DNA from: Calonectria ilicicola
Taxonomy: Eukaryota; Ascomycota; Sordariomycetes; Hypocreales; Nectriaceae
DNA: 64,000 nucleotides
NCBI GenBank assembly: GCA_020809705.1
Contig: CP085833.1
Coordinates: 2,604,001 to 2,668,000 of the forward strand
Direction: 5' to 3'
Shown: in pieces, positions 46,116-57,391 of the stretch
Layout: the number at the start of each line of letters is the position of its first letter
How positions within the stretch are numbered: the stretch's first letter is position 1
Position numbers and translations under genes: made by a program
Notes under the pieces: model-generated
What the model was told of the DNA's origin: nothing
What the model saw: the letters and a program-made list of their open reading frames with translations, nothing else
Databases searched by the model: none

Positions 46116-48699
46116 CCCATGGTATCAGGCTCAGGGGAATCATGCAAGGTTAGACAAGCAAGAAGCCCAAAAAGCGCCCATTTGTAACAAGCGCGCCAGC
46201 ACTCTCAGCCGCTGCCACGCCACATGATTGTGGTGGTTGCTTGATTGCCTAGTGCCATAGTTTAGTACCAAGCGGTTGCTCGACTTGTTGAGCTACCTGT
46301 GAATGTGTACGGTTGTGTTCAGTCCGAGTGCCGTACCTACCTTAGTGCGTGGACGCCACGGTGGGTATGGGTGGGATGCCCCGTCCGTCCCATGAAGACC
46401 AGAGATAGGCATCTGCACAGTCCGTTCGTCAGGTACAAGAAGGCGCTGACGGCATAAGGCAGTCAGTCTGCCTTGTTTTATCGGCAAAGAGTGGCAACAT
46501 GCCACTCCGTCGATCCAAGGCACATGGCTGCGCTCAAGTGGAAAGGGCAGCATGGACCAGGAGTACGCCAGTCTGCCATGTGTGCAAGAACGAGGACCAG
46601 AGGAAAAAGTTCCAGATACTACGCTTTGGAGTGAGTTGAATCTAGACAGACCCATAACCATGCAACTTGGACAGACCCTTGCACCCTGCTACGGGTGTAG
46701 ATGCTGCAACTGGTCTGCGAGCGCCGCCGGCGTCTGTTATTCCGATCGAATCTGTCCGGTTCTGCGAGGGCATCTGTACCGGCACCTGTATCAGTACGCG
46801 GGTTAATAAAAACAACAACAAACCGGCACAGGAAAAAGAAACGCCAGTAATCCATTTACGGCCGGGGATAGCACGCTGCATGCTCGGCCAACCGGGATCC
46901 ACGGTGCCCGACCGCCTGGTGCGCCGCGACCCCCCAGACAGTACATACATACATACATCGATGCAATGAATGCATGTCTGCTTTTTTGGGACTCTAAGAA
47001 TGCTGAATCCGGAGCTGACGTTCCATCGGTGCCACCAACCCTAAAAAAGGTGTCCAGCACGGGAATGATTCTCGCTCATGAGAGGTGAACCAGTCGAACA
47101 ACACATCAGCACTCACGCAGGATCCAAGTTGCAGTGAGTGGCAGCTTGCGGCAGCAGCAGACACAATCTGTCAGAGCGTATGGGTTGACCCAGCCCGTAC
47201 CCACACCACAACACCACAACACAACAACACAACAACAGCAGAGGTCGTCCTGTGCAGAGCGCAGAGGTCAGGCCAGGCCATCCCAACCCAAAACGGACGT
47301 GACACCCACGACGCTGAGCACAGTTGCCAGCCGAAAAGCACCAGAGAATATCCCGATTGGTGCTGGTCGGGCGCCTCGGCTTGGCCACCTGGCATCCACC
47401 CATGCATGCATTGCCAGGATCACCCTCACCGTTCTCGTGCAGCCTGCTTGCGGAGCGACGCCCCCAAAAACGATCCTTTTCTGGGGATGCCTCAAGGGAG
47501 ACGCAGGATCGTCCTTGTTGTTATCGTTTCTTTGCTTTTTCCTTGTCCTACCCACCTTTTGCAGCCGCTTCGGCTTTTGATTTCCTTGCTTTTGAGCTCT
47601 TTTTTTTTTTTCCCAATCTGCCCTACTGCCGTGATCGCACGATCGTATACAGTTACCAAGCCCAAGCCAAGGATTGCCAGCCAACCCACTTGCATACGTC
47701 AATTGTGGGATGTCATGATTCGGAATCCCATCGATTATAAGGATTGCGCTTCTCCGCAGTGGACGATGTGCTACCAAGGTGCCTCCCCTGGAAGCCTGCG
47801 CACTAAGCGTACCGAATACTTCGGCTGGGTACCCTGACCACTAGACAGCGACCCATGAAACGGAGATGGGATGAATGACGAGGGGGTCTTGTTGATCAAA
47901 AGTCGCAAGCCATCGCACAATAAAGCGATTGCTCCGTGAATTCTATATACATAATAAGTAACTAAAAAATAATGAAGGGGTAGATGGACAACATGGTAGT
48001 TCATCCCTCTACGCACTTCAAGTCTTGTTACAGCTTAACATTATGCGTGGGGGAAAAAGGTGTAAGTGCATTCAGGACAATGTAGTGAGTGCTCATGCAG
48101 GTGAATAAAACAATACACTACCCAAACAAAATCAAATCAATCAAGAAGCCCAATCACGCAATAGATGAAATAAACATATTTTAAGTCTAAATAAGATCAT
48201 TCTGGTTTATTGGTTTTTGTTCTTTTTAAAATTTGTTCATTTTCTTGCCGCTACGTTGAGAGAGACATGCTCCATGGATGGCTTCTATCACCAGTGCGGT
48301 TGGCTTGAATCGTTTAGACTTTGTTTCCCACGGAGATCGCCCATCACCAGCATCGAGGCACAGGCGCCAGAGCCCGGGCCAGCGTGTGGGCAAGTGCCCG
48401 ACCACAGCACGACGATTGAATTTCCAGGCTGCTCAACCCACTCCATCAGGATACTTCCATCGGCCGAGCGGCGATCCCTTGCCAACTTCCTGATTCCCTC
48501 CGGCCATGTCTCGTTTTGGGAAGGTATCTCCCAAATCCGCCCAATACACGTGCCAATAGGGACGAGAGGAGGAAGCCATCTCCTCGACAACAAACTCGGT
48601 TGCATCATCCGCTGGTGCTCTGGAGGCGTAGCATGCCGTGATAAGGCATTCTTCAGGAGGCACACTCCGTACTTGGCATCAGCGGGCGCAGCCAAAGAG

Positions 48700-49080
48700 A
48701 AAGCGAGCCAGGCGGGTGGTATCTGCTGGGTAGGTAATCGGGCATGCGCCTATTCCGGCAGGCAGACTGTGTACAGGTGCCATGTTGACGTCTCCCAAGA
48801 CTCATGGCCAGGGCCAGATACGACGACATTCACTGCCTACTAACTGCAAAAGCATCCTCGTAGCGACTTTACGAACTCCCCATCCGGAAATTTTTCAATT
48901 GCAAAAATAACTGCCCGCAGCGCTGAGGCTTCATGCGCGCGGCCAGCATCAGCCCCCTTATTCAGGGGGAGCTGCACAGGCAACCCCGAGATGCCTTTAG
49001 CCTTTTGTGCCCCTGGTGCCTGGTCATACGAAAGCACGAGCCATCTCTAGATGCAGGTACAGCAGACAAGGAGAACACAC
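48700..49080 (-). pseudogene. Possible decayed RNase H-like sequence
   Basis: Minus-strand frames here give, in order but in different phases, an ASRDGSC segment, then LPLNKGADAGRAHEASALRA continuing VIFAIEKF, then NVVVSGPGHESWETSTW. Fungal RNase H proteins have a DGSC/DGAC first-Asp motif, an NRAELRAVIAAL helix and a DSEYVVxGxxxW motif in that order and rough spacing. The frame breaks, a Glu-Leu to Ser-Ala change in the helix motif and the lack of a clean spliced model suggest a relic. Chance resemblance is possible, hence low confidence. Confidence 0.25.
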
Positions 49081-50311
49081 GAGACCATTCGGACTCGCCT
49101 TTGGGCCCCAGCTCCCATGTTCCGCCTTGGTCATGACGAGCAGACTGGGCACCCCTGAGGTCGTGCGTCGGGCCGGACGTGATGAGTTTGCCAGGTACAG
49201 CTCCGTCTCCAAAGTTGAGCCCTCCCGGTCCCCCCACCTCTCCAAGTTTGCGCCGCAAATCACATGGCATGGAATGCCTGCACACGACAAACTTGGCAAC
49301 AAGCCAGTGCCCTGGTCCATTGTATTTTCTGGCTCCTGGCTCCCGGCGTCTGGATCCTGTTGCGCAAATAGCTTCAACCAAAGCTCCCGATGGATGGGCC
49401 GGATCCGATTTGATCTTACCTGAGCGAGGCGAGTCGTACAACAAATTGGTCAACCTCGACAAACTGAGAACGAAGGGGAAGCGAAGGGGGAAATGTCATC
49501 CCATCTCGGTGTCGTACTCGACTGCCGTCGCTTCTAATATTAACCTGTCACCAATGCACTGCGCTCGTTTTGTTCGCCAAGGTTCGTCTCCCCAGGCAGT
49601 CGCCCAGGGATGCGATCGAGGCGCAGAGCGTCATCGTTCAGACGTAAGCCCTAACCCACCCACTCCCACCACGCACCACTCACCTGGGTCCCTCACTGAG
49701 ACGCGTTACCATCCCCATTCTGGCACGCAAGTCAATACGCGTCCATCAACACCCCGTCAAAAGAAACGCACACGATGTGACGCAGAGAATCATTAAGATA
49801 GGAGAAGAACGCTTCGGCCTCATTCGGGCCCTTCCTTCGCGAATGGCCGCTAGTTTGTTGCGATCTGCAGCTATCCTGACTGGAGACCATCTATCTCGTT
49901 TCAGGTCGTCTCCATGACCGTCGTCCCATTGTGAACATCACCCCAACAGAGTTAGACCTGGACTGACGTTACCTGCTGGCCGGTTCAGGTCTGCCGCACG
50001 TTTTAGTGCTCTGATTAGTGTCCGGTGCTACGGTAGTAGCTTCGGGAGATGCAGGTGCAAATGTGTCGTTTAGTTGACTGTTTGTTTGGCTCCATGAGCA
50101 TGTCCGTCATCGCAATCAACCCCTGTTGGAAAATCAGTTTTTACTTTCTGCGACAAGAAACTCGCCCTTGAGAACAGATGGCCCACAGCCAACTTGCTTG
50201 GGGGGGACCCCTGTGCACCATCGCATGACAAGGTGCCCCGTTTTGTAAGTCCACAATCCAACTTCCAATCCCTTGTTATAGCGTTGAGTGCTTTCACATT
50301 GGCTCTCGGAA

Positions 50312-50349
50312 GAGCTTTTTTTTGGTGTTTTTTTTGGTGTTTTTTTTCT
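50312..50349. repeat. T8-GGTG tandem repeat
   Basis: Three T-run units separated by GGTG lie in the gene-poor stretch. On the minus strand this gives a Lys-Thr-Pro-Lys-Lys repeat in a spurious frame. Confidence 0.75.
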
Positions 50350-51060
50350 AGGCTTTGGGCTATTCTTGGACGTGGACACGGGCTTCCCCGGATTCGTCCC
50401 AAACCAAGCCTTTAGTCCTTCAGGGCAGGACCAGTGGGGAATCGAATTAATCATTCACTTGTCGTAGTACGCCAACAAGACACGATCCAAGACAAGACAC
50501 GCGGGAAACAAAGTTATGGAGACCGCCCGGTGGGTCGCTTTGCTTCTTTCTCAAGAATGGTGTACAGCTACACATTGCGATACGTCATGATTTTTTATTT
50601 TTCGCATTATTCGGGCATGGCTGCGAGACTTCTAGCCAACGAGCATCTCACAGAATGAACCTTCTATGTGACGAACGAAATACAAAAACGCCATGTCTTA
50701 CCCAAACCCATGTCTCCCTCGATGGAGACTAGTGCCCACATTTGACCCTCAGAAGCAACCATACTTGCTGTGCAAGCCAGCCTCTTTGAATTGTTTCGTT
50801 TATCGGGGGGAAAGCCATCAAATGCCAGGGCATTGCCTGGAGTCATACCCTGTCTATGCGCCGAGCATGGTTTACTCCTTGTACTGAGTGACAAGCTCGC
50901 AGGTGCCAACAAAAGACCAAATTAGGTGCGGCTAAAGCCTTGTCTACACCAGTGCCCGCTTGATAGGCAGCACGGCCAAATCATTAGACACGACTTGACC
51001 GCCATGTAAAGTGAATCAAGGGCTTGCGCGAACGATGTGGATGCTGTCGCACAACGGATT

Positions 51061-52091
51061 TCAGTGCGGTACCCTCGTCCCAAGTTTTCCAGTTGACAGG
51101 AAGCCCCTGTTACCCATCTCTCCCCTCCATCCAATCCCCAGGGACCCAAAGATGATCCGGCCATCTGGTGTCACTTCCACGGCGGACCCGTCACCCTTGT
51201 CCTGGAGGACGAAGCAGACCTGTTCTACCTCGGTGGGGTGCAAAACTGGCTTGGCGCTTCTGCTTACCTCCCAATTGCAGTCCCGACAGTCCAGCCCGTC
51301 CTCAGCGTCCAGGGCCACCTTTTCTAGCTGTACGACATCCTCACTGCAGTTCTCCAGCTGTGCCTCAAGGACCCATCGCCGGTTCCCTTGCGCATCGGGA
51401 CCCAATGATCCAACCTTGGTTCGCACAATCAGCGACGCCTTGCAGATGAATTGGTAGAGCTTGCGAAATGTCCTCGTCCGACCGCTGGTGTCCGTGGCCT
51501 CGTAATAGCTGACCGTCACGGCCAAGACATGGTTTCCCTCTTCTTTGAGATCGAATGCCACGACTTTTTGCAAAGTGCCCCCCGAATCAAGATCCGACTG
51601 GGGTGTTCCCTCCGGACCGTCCGGGCCGAGCTCGAGACGCTGGACGGCTCCGAGCCCGGGCGTTTTCATCTCGGCTTCAATGCGGACATCACGAATTTTT
51701 TTAGCCGAGTCCGGGGGCAGATCATTATTGGCACATAGGGTACAGCTGAATGTTTCCCCCACGTAGGCAGATCCAAAGGATATAGGCAGGTTGACAATGG
51801 GGCTAAGGAGGAATGGCGATGGGTTGGTGTCGGCCTTGGACTGGTAGGCCAGCGATGCGGGCACGGGGGCAGGCTTGACAGTCGCACCGATGGACTGCGG
51901 GGGGTCGATGGGATATTGGTTGACGAGAGCAGGGCGAGACAGTCTATGAATGGCTGGTTAGGCCTGGGAGAGCAGTAACCTCGAGGGGCGAGGCGGCGCG
52001 GGATGAGGAAGTGAGCTCACCGTAGCACCTTGAGGGAGATAGAGTGCGGCTCCTTGACAGGATCGTGGGAGGGGTATCGTTGATGGCTCAT
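51061..52091 (-). CDS. TRAPPC13-like trafficking protein (DUF974)
   Basis: TRAPPC13 is a subunit of the TRAPP tethering complexes of animals and filamentous fungi, acting in ER-Golgi traffic. Two exons (52021-52091 and 51061-51943) give 317 residues. Exon 1 starts MSHQRYPSHDPVKEPHSISL. The 77-nt intron has donor GTGAGC and acceptor ATTCATAG and joins in phase 2. Family features are LSRPALVNQYPI near the N-terminus, FGSAYVGETFSCTLCANNDL (first beta-sandwich), GNHVLAVTVSYYEA, RTFRKLYQFICKASLIVRTK, VQLEKVALDAEDGLDCRDCN and the C-terminal FGSLGIGWRGEMGNRGFLST. It is shorter than the human protein (about 417 residues), as its linker segments are reduced; I did not see truncation. Confidence 0.87.
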
Positions 52092-53142
52092 GTTTCCAGG
52101 CGCGGACCTGCCCGCGCGCTTAAGGGATGCTATGAGGGAGTAGTGCGCGACAGTTCATTCAGCTCTCGTATATCGGTGTGTCGTCGTTGTTAGAAATTGC
52201 TGCTGACGTCGCATGAGAACGACTATGCAATGCGTGTACTTATCGATAAGAGTGCCCCGCCACCTCAGGCATAACAGCTGTTCCAAGCTTCTGGGGTGGT
52301 GTTTTAATAATGATTGATTGGCTTGGTGTACTTTCAGGTGTCTGAGAGGGGCTAATGCGGAGGGTTTGTTAATGTTTAAATTACTTTCAGGGGCCAAGTT
52401 TTAATAGTCGCGTGACGTTTGGCTGTCACGCGAGCTCCAGGTTAATCTATACGTTCATGGAGCGCTACATTGTATAAAGTATGAAGTTACCATCAAATCA
52501 ACAACAACGTTGAAACTGGTAGAAAACATATACCAGAAACAAAATTATATGATGTAGCATATGCAAAATTTAAAACAGCTAACTAAACAAATTCTTTACC
52601 CGAATTCCCAAGCATCATATCCATGTCAGCATCTTCGCTCGCCTACCCTAGAGTACTACAGAATTGAACTTGCATGCAAGCGCATGTAATGCCTAGTTTT
52701 ATTGTGCACATAGGGGTGATGCAATACTAGACCTATTGAATTTCATCACCGCCACTACTTGAAATAATCGATCCCAAAAGCTCGTGGGTATTGTCGCAGT
52801 GGCGGGAATATTATACATTATGCACCTCACACAACCAAGTCAATGAATAAGGGAGCACAAGCCAAGCAAGAGAATCAACTAATAAATGATGGAATAACAT
52901 TTCTTATGACTATATATGTATATATAATACTGAATCGAAGAGCTAAGCTCCATTCCTTGGGGATCAGATAGGAATGGGGTTTGAATCTTCACTCAGCGCA
53001 AACTCGAACACCGTAAGTATAGAGCCATAGTCTTCATAGGCTCAGGGACATCGTCTTTCTTCTTTTTTTGACACATTTCAGTATACCGAGTCCGCGTCTT
53101 TACAGCCCAACCGCAAGACAAGGCATTGGAGCCTGAAATCTC
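52092..53142. other. AT-rich intergenic region upstream of TRAPPC13-like gene
   Basis: About 1.05 kb between two minus-strand genes. It is AT-rich from 52440 to 52960 with a TATA-type alternation at 52908-52928. No coding frame of note. Confidence 0.5.
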
Positions 53143-55254
53143 TTAGAGGCCAGGCGGGGGAGGAACCTGCAGGCAGTTATTGTTAGATGGATTGCTTGTA
53201 TTAATTACTGTGGATACCGGGGCTTCCAGTATCCAACAGAAGGAGAAGTAGCTTAACATACTGCACCGTAACTGGCAGCGCCAGGGGGCGAGCCCGAAGG
53301 TGGCGGTGGGGGAGGAGCCGCACTGGGTGGTGGAGGAGGTGGAGGAGCGGCCTCACTTGGAGGAGGAGGAGGCGGTGAAGCAGACTGGCCGGGGGCAGCA
53401 GCAACACCTTGAGCTTGTGCTTGGCCCTGGGCTCCGTAGTACTGCTGGTACATGGCGACGTAGCTGCAGGTGCTGTTAGCGTAATGCAACATTGTGCGGC
53501 AGAGGCGAGTTATCACTGGGCATCAAGATCGGTGCTTGGATGTACATCGGACGCGGGAGACAAAACTTACTTGGCATAACCACCATAAGCGGCATAGGGA
53601 TCCGCACCGCCATAGTACTGTGCGTACTGCGCGGCATAGTCGGCGGCAGCATTGGCCGAGCTGTTAGCACCAGGAGTTGCTGGACTGTTGGTTGCACCCG
53701 AACCATAGCCACCATAGCCGCCGCCACCGTATGAGTTGCCGTGCCCATCATGAGAGCCGCCGCGGTTTCGGTCGCGGTCGCCATAACCACCGCGTTCGCC
53801 ACGGTCGAAGCGAGGGGGACGAGCCTTGAACTCCTCGTACTGGTCTTTGACATTTGCGATCAAATCCTCGCAGAGATCTCTGGCCTTGGAGACCATGCTG
53901 GCATCGGGGCCGCTAGGAAAGCACTAGTCAGCATGGGAACTGAGTTCTTTTTGTATGTTGGTACCTACGTAACGTGGAGGAACATGTCCTCATCGCTTTC
54001 ACGATTCGTTGCTGCTTCAAGGTAACCAGATCCGCGACCTTTGATCTGGACTCGGCAACCCGTCTCCTGTTGGATATGCTTGACGTAGGCACCGCCGTGC
54101 CCTACGACTTGAGCGCGTAGGTTGAAACCGGGAACAGGCTCCAGAGTAATGGGAATCTTCTCCTCAGGCCATTTGCGCTACAAGACCTACGCGTTAGTAT
54201 TCATAAACGCAATTCGACAAAGGATTGGAAGTGGGATTACTCGGCCAAACTCATCTCGCTCAACCTGTTCTTGATCTCGGCGCCGGAACCGTCGTTCATC
54301 GACCAATTGGGGAAGTTCCTGTTGAATCAGTTCCTTAATCTTGGCAACAGCCGACTCAAGGCCTTGCTTGCTGGTGCTCGTCACATGAAGATAAAGCGGG
54401 GGGTTCTGTCAAGGCGGTTAACAATGACCAGCTTGGAAGCAATTTGGAGCACTTACAGCTGCAGTCGCCATGGCCTTGTTGGGATAATAATTGCCGCGAG
54501 TGGTGACATCTTGCAAAGTCAACATGAGATTCCCACTGATAAGTAAGTCTAGGAGAATGCGTACCAGCACCGGTGTCTTCTTTAATCTAAACCAATCGGA
54601 GTCAGCAGGGGCAAAGAAGGGGGTGTGAGGCGAGCTATCAAGCCAAAGTAAGCATGATATTCTCGACTTTGAGTGCAAAAAAGAGTTCCGAGATGGCGAC
54701 ACTGGGAGGATCAGTGAATAATCAAAGAATATTTACCATTTTCTGAGTGGACCCCTTGGTCAGTAAGTATCGGTTTCGTAGATCATTGACCTCGATATCC
54801 TGGATGTAGTCACCGTCCGCGACGTACATCTCGCCATTGAGCGCCGGAGCGGGCGTGGAAGAGCTATTCGACGAGGGCGCCGGCTGGGTAGGAGGTGGGG
54901 TTGAGCTCTTGATCGGAGGCACATCGACGTGTTGGATTCCTTTGCGGGCTTGGAGCTGGGCATTGATTTTGGCAGCAGCAGCGGCTAGAAAAGGGTTAGC
55001 GATTTGCAAACGGTGATGCTGGATGGCATCATGGGCTTGTTTTGGAACGTACCCGCGGCGGCAGCAGCGTCGCTCGGACTCTTCTTTGGTTCAGAGGCGC
55101 CATCCTTGGGGATAGGACTGCGGTCTCTTCCAGAATCGGATCGACGTGCTGGAGGTGAGCGGGAGCGTCGATCGAAGCGCGATGCTCGCTTGGGTTCGGG
55201 CTCGGTCTGGTCGAAGCGAGAGCGCTTGACGGTTCGGCGTTCGGAGTCGTCCAT
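53143..55254 (-). CDS. KHDC4/BLOM7-like two-KH-domain RNA-binding protein
   Basis: The animal relative KHDC4 binds RNA and takes part in pre-mRNA splicing. Nine exons: 55053-55254, 54737-54984, 54561-54582, 54457-54509, 54241-54405, 53969-54177, 53571-53912, 53262-53463, 53143-53166, giving 488 residues. The N-terminus is Arg/Ser/Asp-rich (RRTVKRSRFDQTEPEPKRAS). KH1 includes DLRNRYLLTKGSTQKMIKED and TGADVTTRGNYYPNKA. KH2 includes PGFNLRAQVVGHGGAYVKHI and QQETGCRVQIKGRGSGY. A Gly/Tyr/Asp-rich segment, a Tyr/Gln stretch and Pro runs (PPPPPPSEAAPPPPPPPSAA) form the tail, ending VPPPPGL. The 22-nt exon 3 carries IKEDTGA, part of the KH1 core, so it must be included for a working domain. Introns are 51-95 nt. 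Confidence 0.9.
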
Positions 55255-56203
55255 GGTTCAGTTGCGCCTCAATCAGGCTCGGCCGTGTCGGATGCGCGTG
55301 ATGAGATTTCCCAGGTTTGGATCTGAGATGGATGGCAGGCGTTCAGCTGGCATTCGACGAAATGAAGGGAGGCAGTTGGGATGCTCTGGTTGATGTGTGT
55401 GAGTTGCTTGAAGCTTGTAAAAAAAGGTGGCAGACTCACAAGTTGCCCCGAATTGAGTGGAGCTGGATGGCTGGGCTAAAGTTGAAATGTAAGGCTGCAG
55501 CATCTTTAATTCAGGGCGCGCCAAAGCCTCAAAGCTCGAGGGCTAGCCTCGTGTGGCTGGTGTGGAGCAACAACATTGTCCTGTGGCTTGTAGTTTGTGT
55601 GTGGCTTAACAAGAGAAAAGCACGCGCCACACTGCGCCCGAGAGCGCTGGGTCTGGTGTGCAACCCAGTTGTGTTTATTGGGTGGTCTGGACTCTATGTG
55701 GCGTAGCAAACGCATGGGTACCGAGGGAGAGGTGTCTTTGCGAATCCGGGGAATTGGTACGATGGGCGGTCGCAGGTACGTACAATCGCGGGGCGGTGTT
55801 GGAGCAAACCTCGCTGCGATGAGTCGAACCTGGAGCCAATGGCCACCGAATCTCTCTGGATTGACAATAGGACAATCAACAACTAAACTGTAGAAACCCA
55901 CACCCGCTCGTAATCCTCCCTTCTCCAATTATCAGCAGACATTGACTTCGTCCTTGCCTTCCTTTCCTTCCATTTTTGCCCGCTGGGGTGTCCGTGCTCC
56001 CCTGGCCACAGCCGCCCCCCGTTCAGCACCTCCGGTCACCGGCCTCCCGAGGGTCCATTGATTTTTTTGGGACTTGGCGTCCAACCTCCCTGAGTCACTT
56101 CCTTCATCCTCTGAACAATTGTTCGTCCAATTCACGTTCAATTGCCTGTGGGAAGCATCTTGTCCGGCTAGAGAACAAACAAGTTCTCCCTGCCCTTATC
56201 AAG
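55255..56203. other. Divergent promoter region between KHDC4-like gene and ILV6
   Basis: About 0.95 kb shared by two genes leaving in opposite directions. Short ORFs only. The frame that is open upstream of the ILV6 ATG from 55976 is not needed for the product. Confidence 0.5.
56091..56097. promoter_or_regulatory. Gcn4/CPC1-type site TGAGTCA upstream of ILV6
   Basis: A perfect TGAGTCA lies 107 nt before the ILV6 ATG. In fungi this site is bound by Gcn4/CPC1/CpcA, which activates amino-acid biosynthesis genes on starvation. Position and target gene fit; binding is not shown. Confidence 0.6.
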
Positions 56204-57211
56204 ATGGCCTCTCTTCGGCCCTTGACCGCGCCCTTGCGCTGGGCCGTGTCCTCCGCCAGGGCCCCCGCCGCCCATCTCGGTGCTGTGCGATACAGCTCTA
56301 CCAGCTCGACCTCCGCCATTGCCTACAAGGCTCTTCGCCGCCGCTCTGCGCCCCTTCCCGTGAGCGATGCGCCTCCCGCCTGGTCAGCTCAGGCTGCTGT
56401 CTCCAACATTCTCTACGAGACCCCGACCCCCTCGATGGCCCCTCCCAAGCGCCACATTCTCAATTGTCTGGTCCAGAACGAGCCTGGTGTCTTGTCCCGC
56501 GTCTCTGGTATTCTTGCCGCGCGTGGCTTCAACATTGACTCACTCGTCGTCTGCAACACCGAGGTTGATGATCTCTCCCGCATGACCATTGTTCTTACTG
56601 GTCAGGACGGAGTTGTTGAGCAGGCCCGCAGACAGCTGGAGGATCTTGTTCCTGTTTGGGCTGTTCTTGACTACACCAACGCAGCTCTGGTCCAGCGTGA
56701 GCTTCTTCTTGCCAAGATCAACATTCTCGGACCTGAGTATTTTGAGGAGCTCCTGGCTCATCACCGTGAAATTACTGCTGGCGAGACTGATGTTGACTAC
56801 GCCCACGAGGCCATTGAGGGGAGCCTCATCGATGCTGCTAAGGACTTCCACCCCAGCAAGCTTGCAGTGAGCCAGGCCCTCCGACACAAGCACGAGCATC
56901 TCAAGTCTATCACCTACTTTACTCACCAATTCGGAGGCAAGGTTCTTGATATCAGCACCAACAGCTGCATTGTCGAGGTGTAAGTCACCCCCTCACTAAT
57001 GGTTTCATTGATACTGACATGAATGATTAGCTCCGCCAAGCAGTCTCGTATCGACTCTTTCCTGAAGCTTGTTGGACCTTTCGGTATCCTTGAGTCGGCC
57101 CGTACTGGTCTGATGGCCCTGCCCCGATCCCCCCTGCACGAGAATGCCGAAGAGTCACTTGTTAAGGAGGCGGATGAGGTTGTTGATGCTAGCCAGCTCC
57201 CCCCCGGCTAA
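56204..57211 (+). CDS. ILV6: Acetolactate synthase regulatory (small) subunit
   Basis: ILV6 is the mitochondrial regulatory subunit of acetohydroxyacid synthase, which makes the first committed intermediates of valine, leucine and isoleucine, and it confers valine feedback. Exons 56204-56979 and 57031-57211 (51-nt intron, donor GTAAGT, acceptor GATTAG) give 318 residues, normal for fungi. The N-terminus (MASLRPLTAPLRWAVSSARA, then AVRYSST) is a clear mitochondrial presequence. The ACT domain spans about 84-158 (HILNCLVQNEPGVLSRVSGI, LAARGFNIDSLVVCNTEVDD, SRMTIVLTGQ). The C-terminal ALS_ss domain follows (HEHLKSITYFTHQFGGKVLD, SRIDSFLKLVGPFGILESAR). The ATG at 56204 was chosen because the upstream part of the open frame has no presequence-like or conserved content. 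Confidence 0.96.
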
Positions 57212-57391
57212 ATCACGTTGTATTGAATGGCGGGAAAGCCACTCGGAGTACGGCGAGAGACGTAATGATTTAGTTGGTTTAATTTCAATAACTACTTTTG
57301 TTCGTACGCCAGTGCTCCTCCTTCCAAGACTTGTGATCCCTACGTGGATATTTATCATACAATTTTTTTTTTTCGTTTACATCACCATTAT

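Larger units (their letters stand above)
44540..51060. other. 6.5-kb stretch with no intact gene between DENN and TRAPPC13 genes
   Basis: Overlapping frames of up to 250 codons occur on both strands, but they are low-complexity and have no recognised domain. The region holds a CA microsatellite (46066-46115), ACAAC-type repeats (about 47200-47240), a TACA run (46936-46957) and a T8-GGTG repeat (50312-50349). The only protein-like signal is the possible RNase H relic at 48700-49080. The first part is the promoter of the DENN gene. Confidence 0.5.

Noticed and set aside
46936..47240. Short direct repeats that could suggest a CRISPR-like array
   Set aside because: They are TACA and ACAAC microsatellites without constant repeat-spacer structure, in a eukaryotic genome.
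47085..47837. 250-codon plus frame in the DENN-TRAPPC13 gap
   Set aside because: Composition is repeat-driven (Thr/His/Asn, then poly-Phe), opposite frames are equally open, and no conserved motif was seen.
55976..56203. N-terminal extension of the ILV6 frame
   Set aside because: The extension has no presequence character, while the ATG at 56204 begins a clear mitochondrial presequence.
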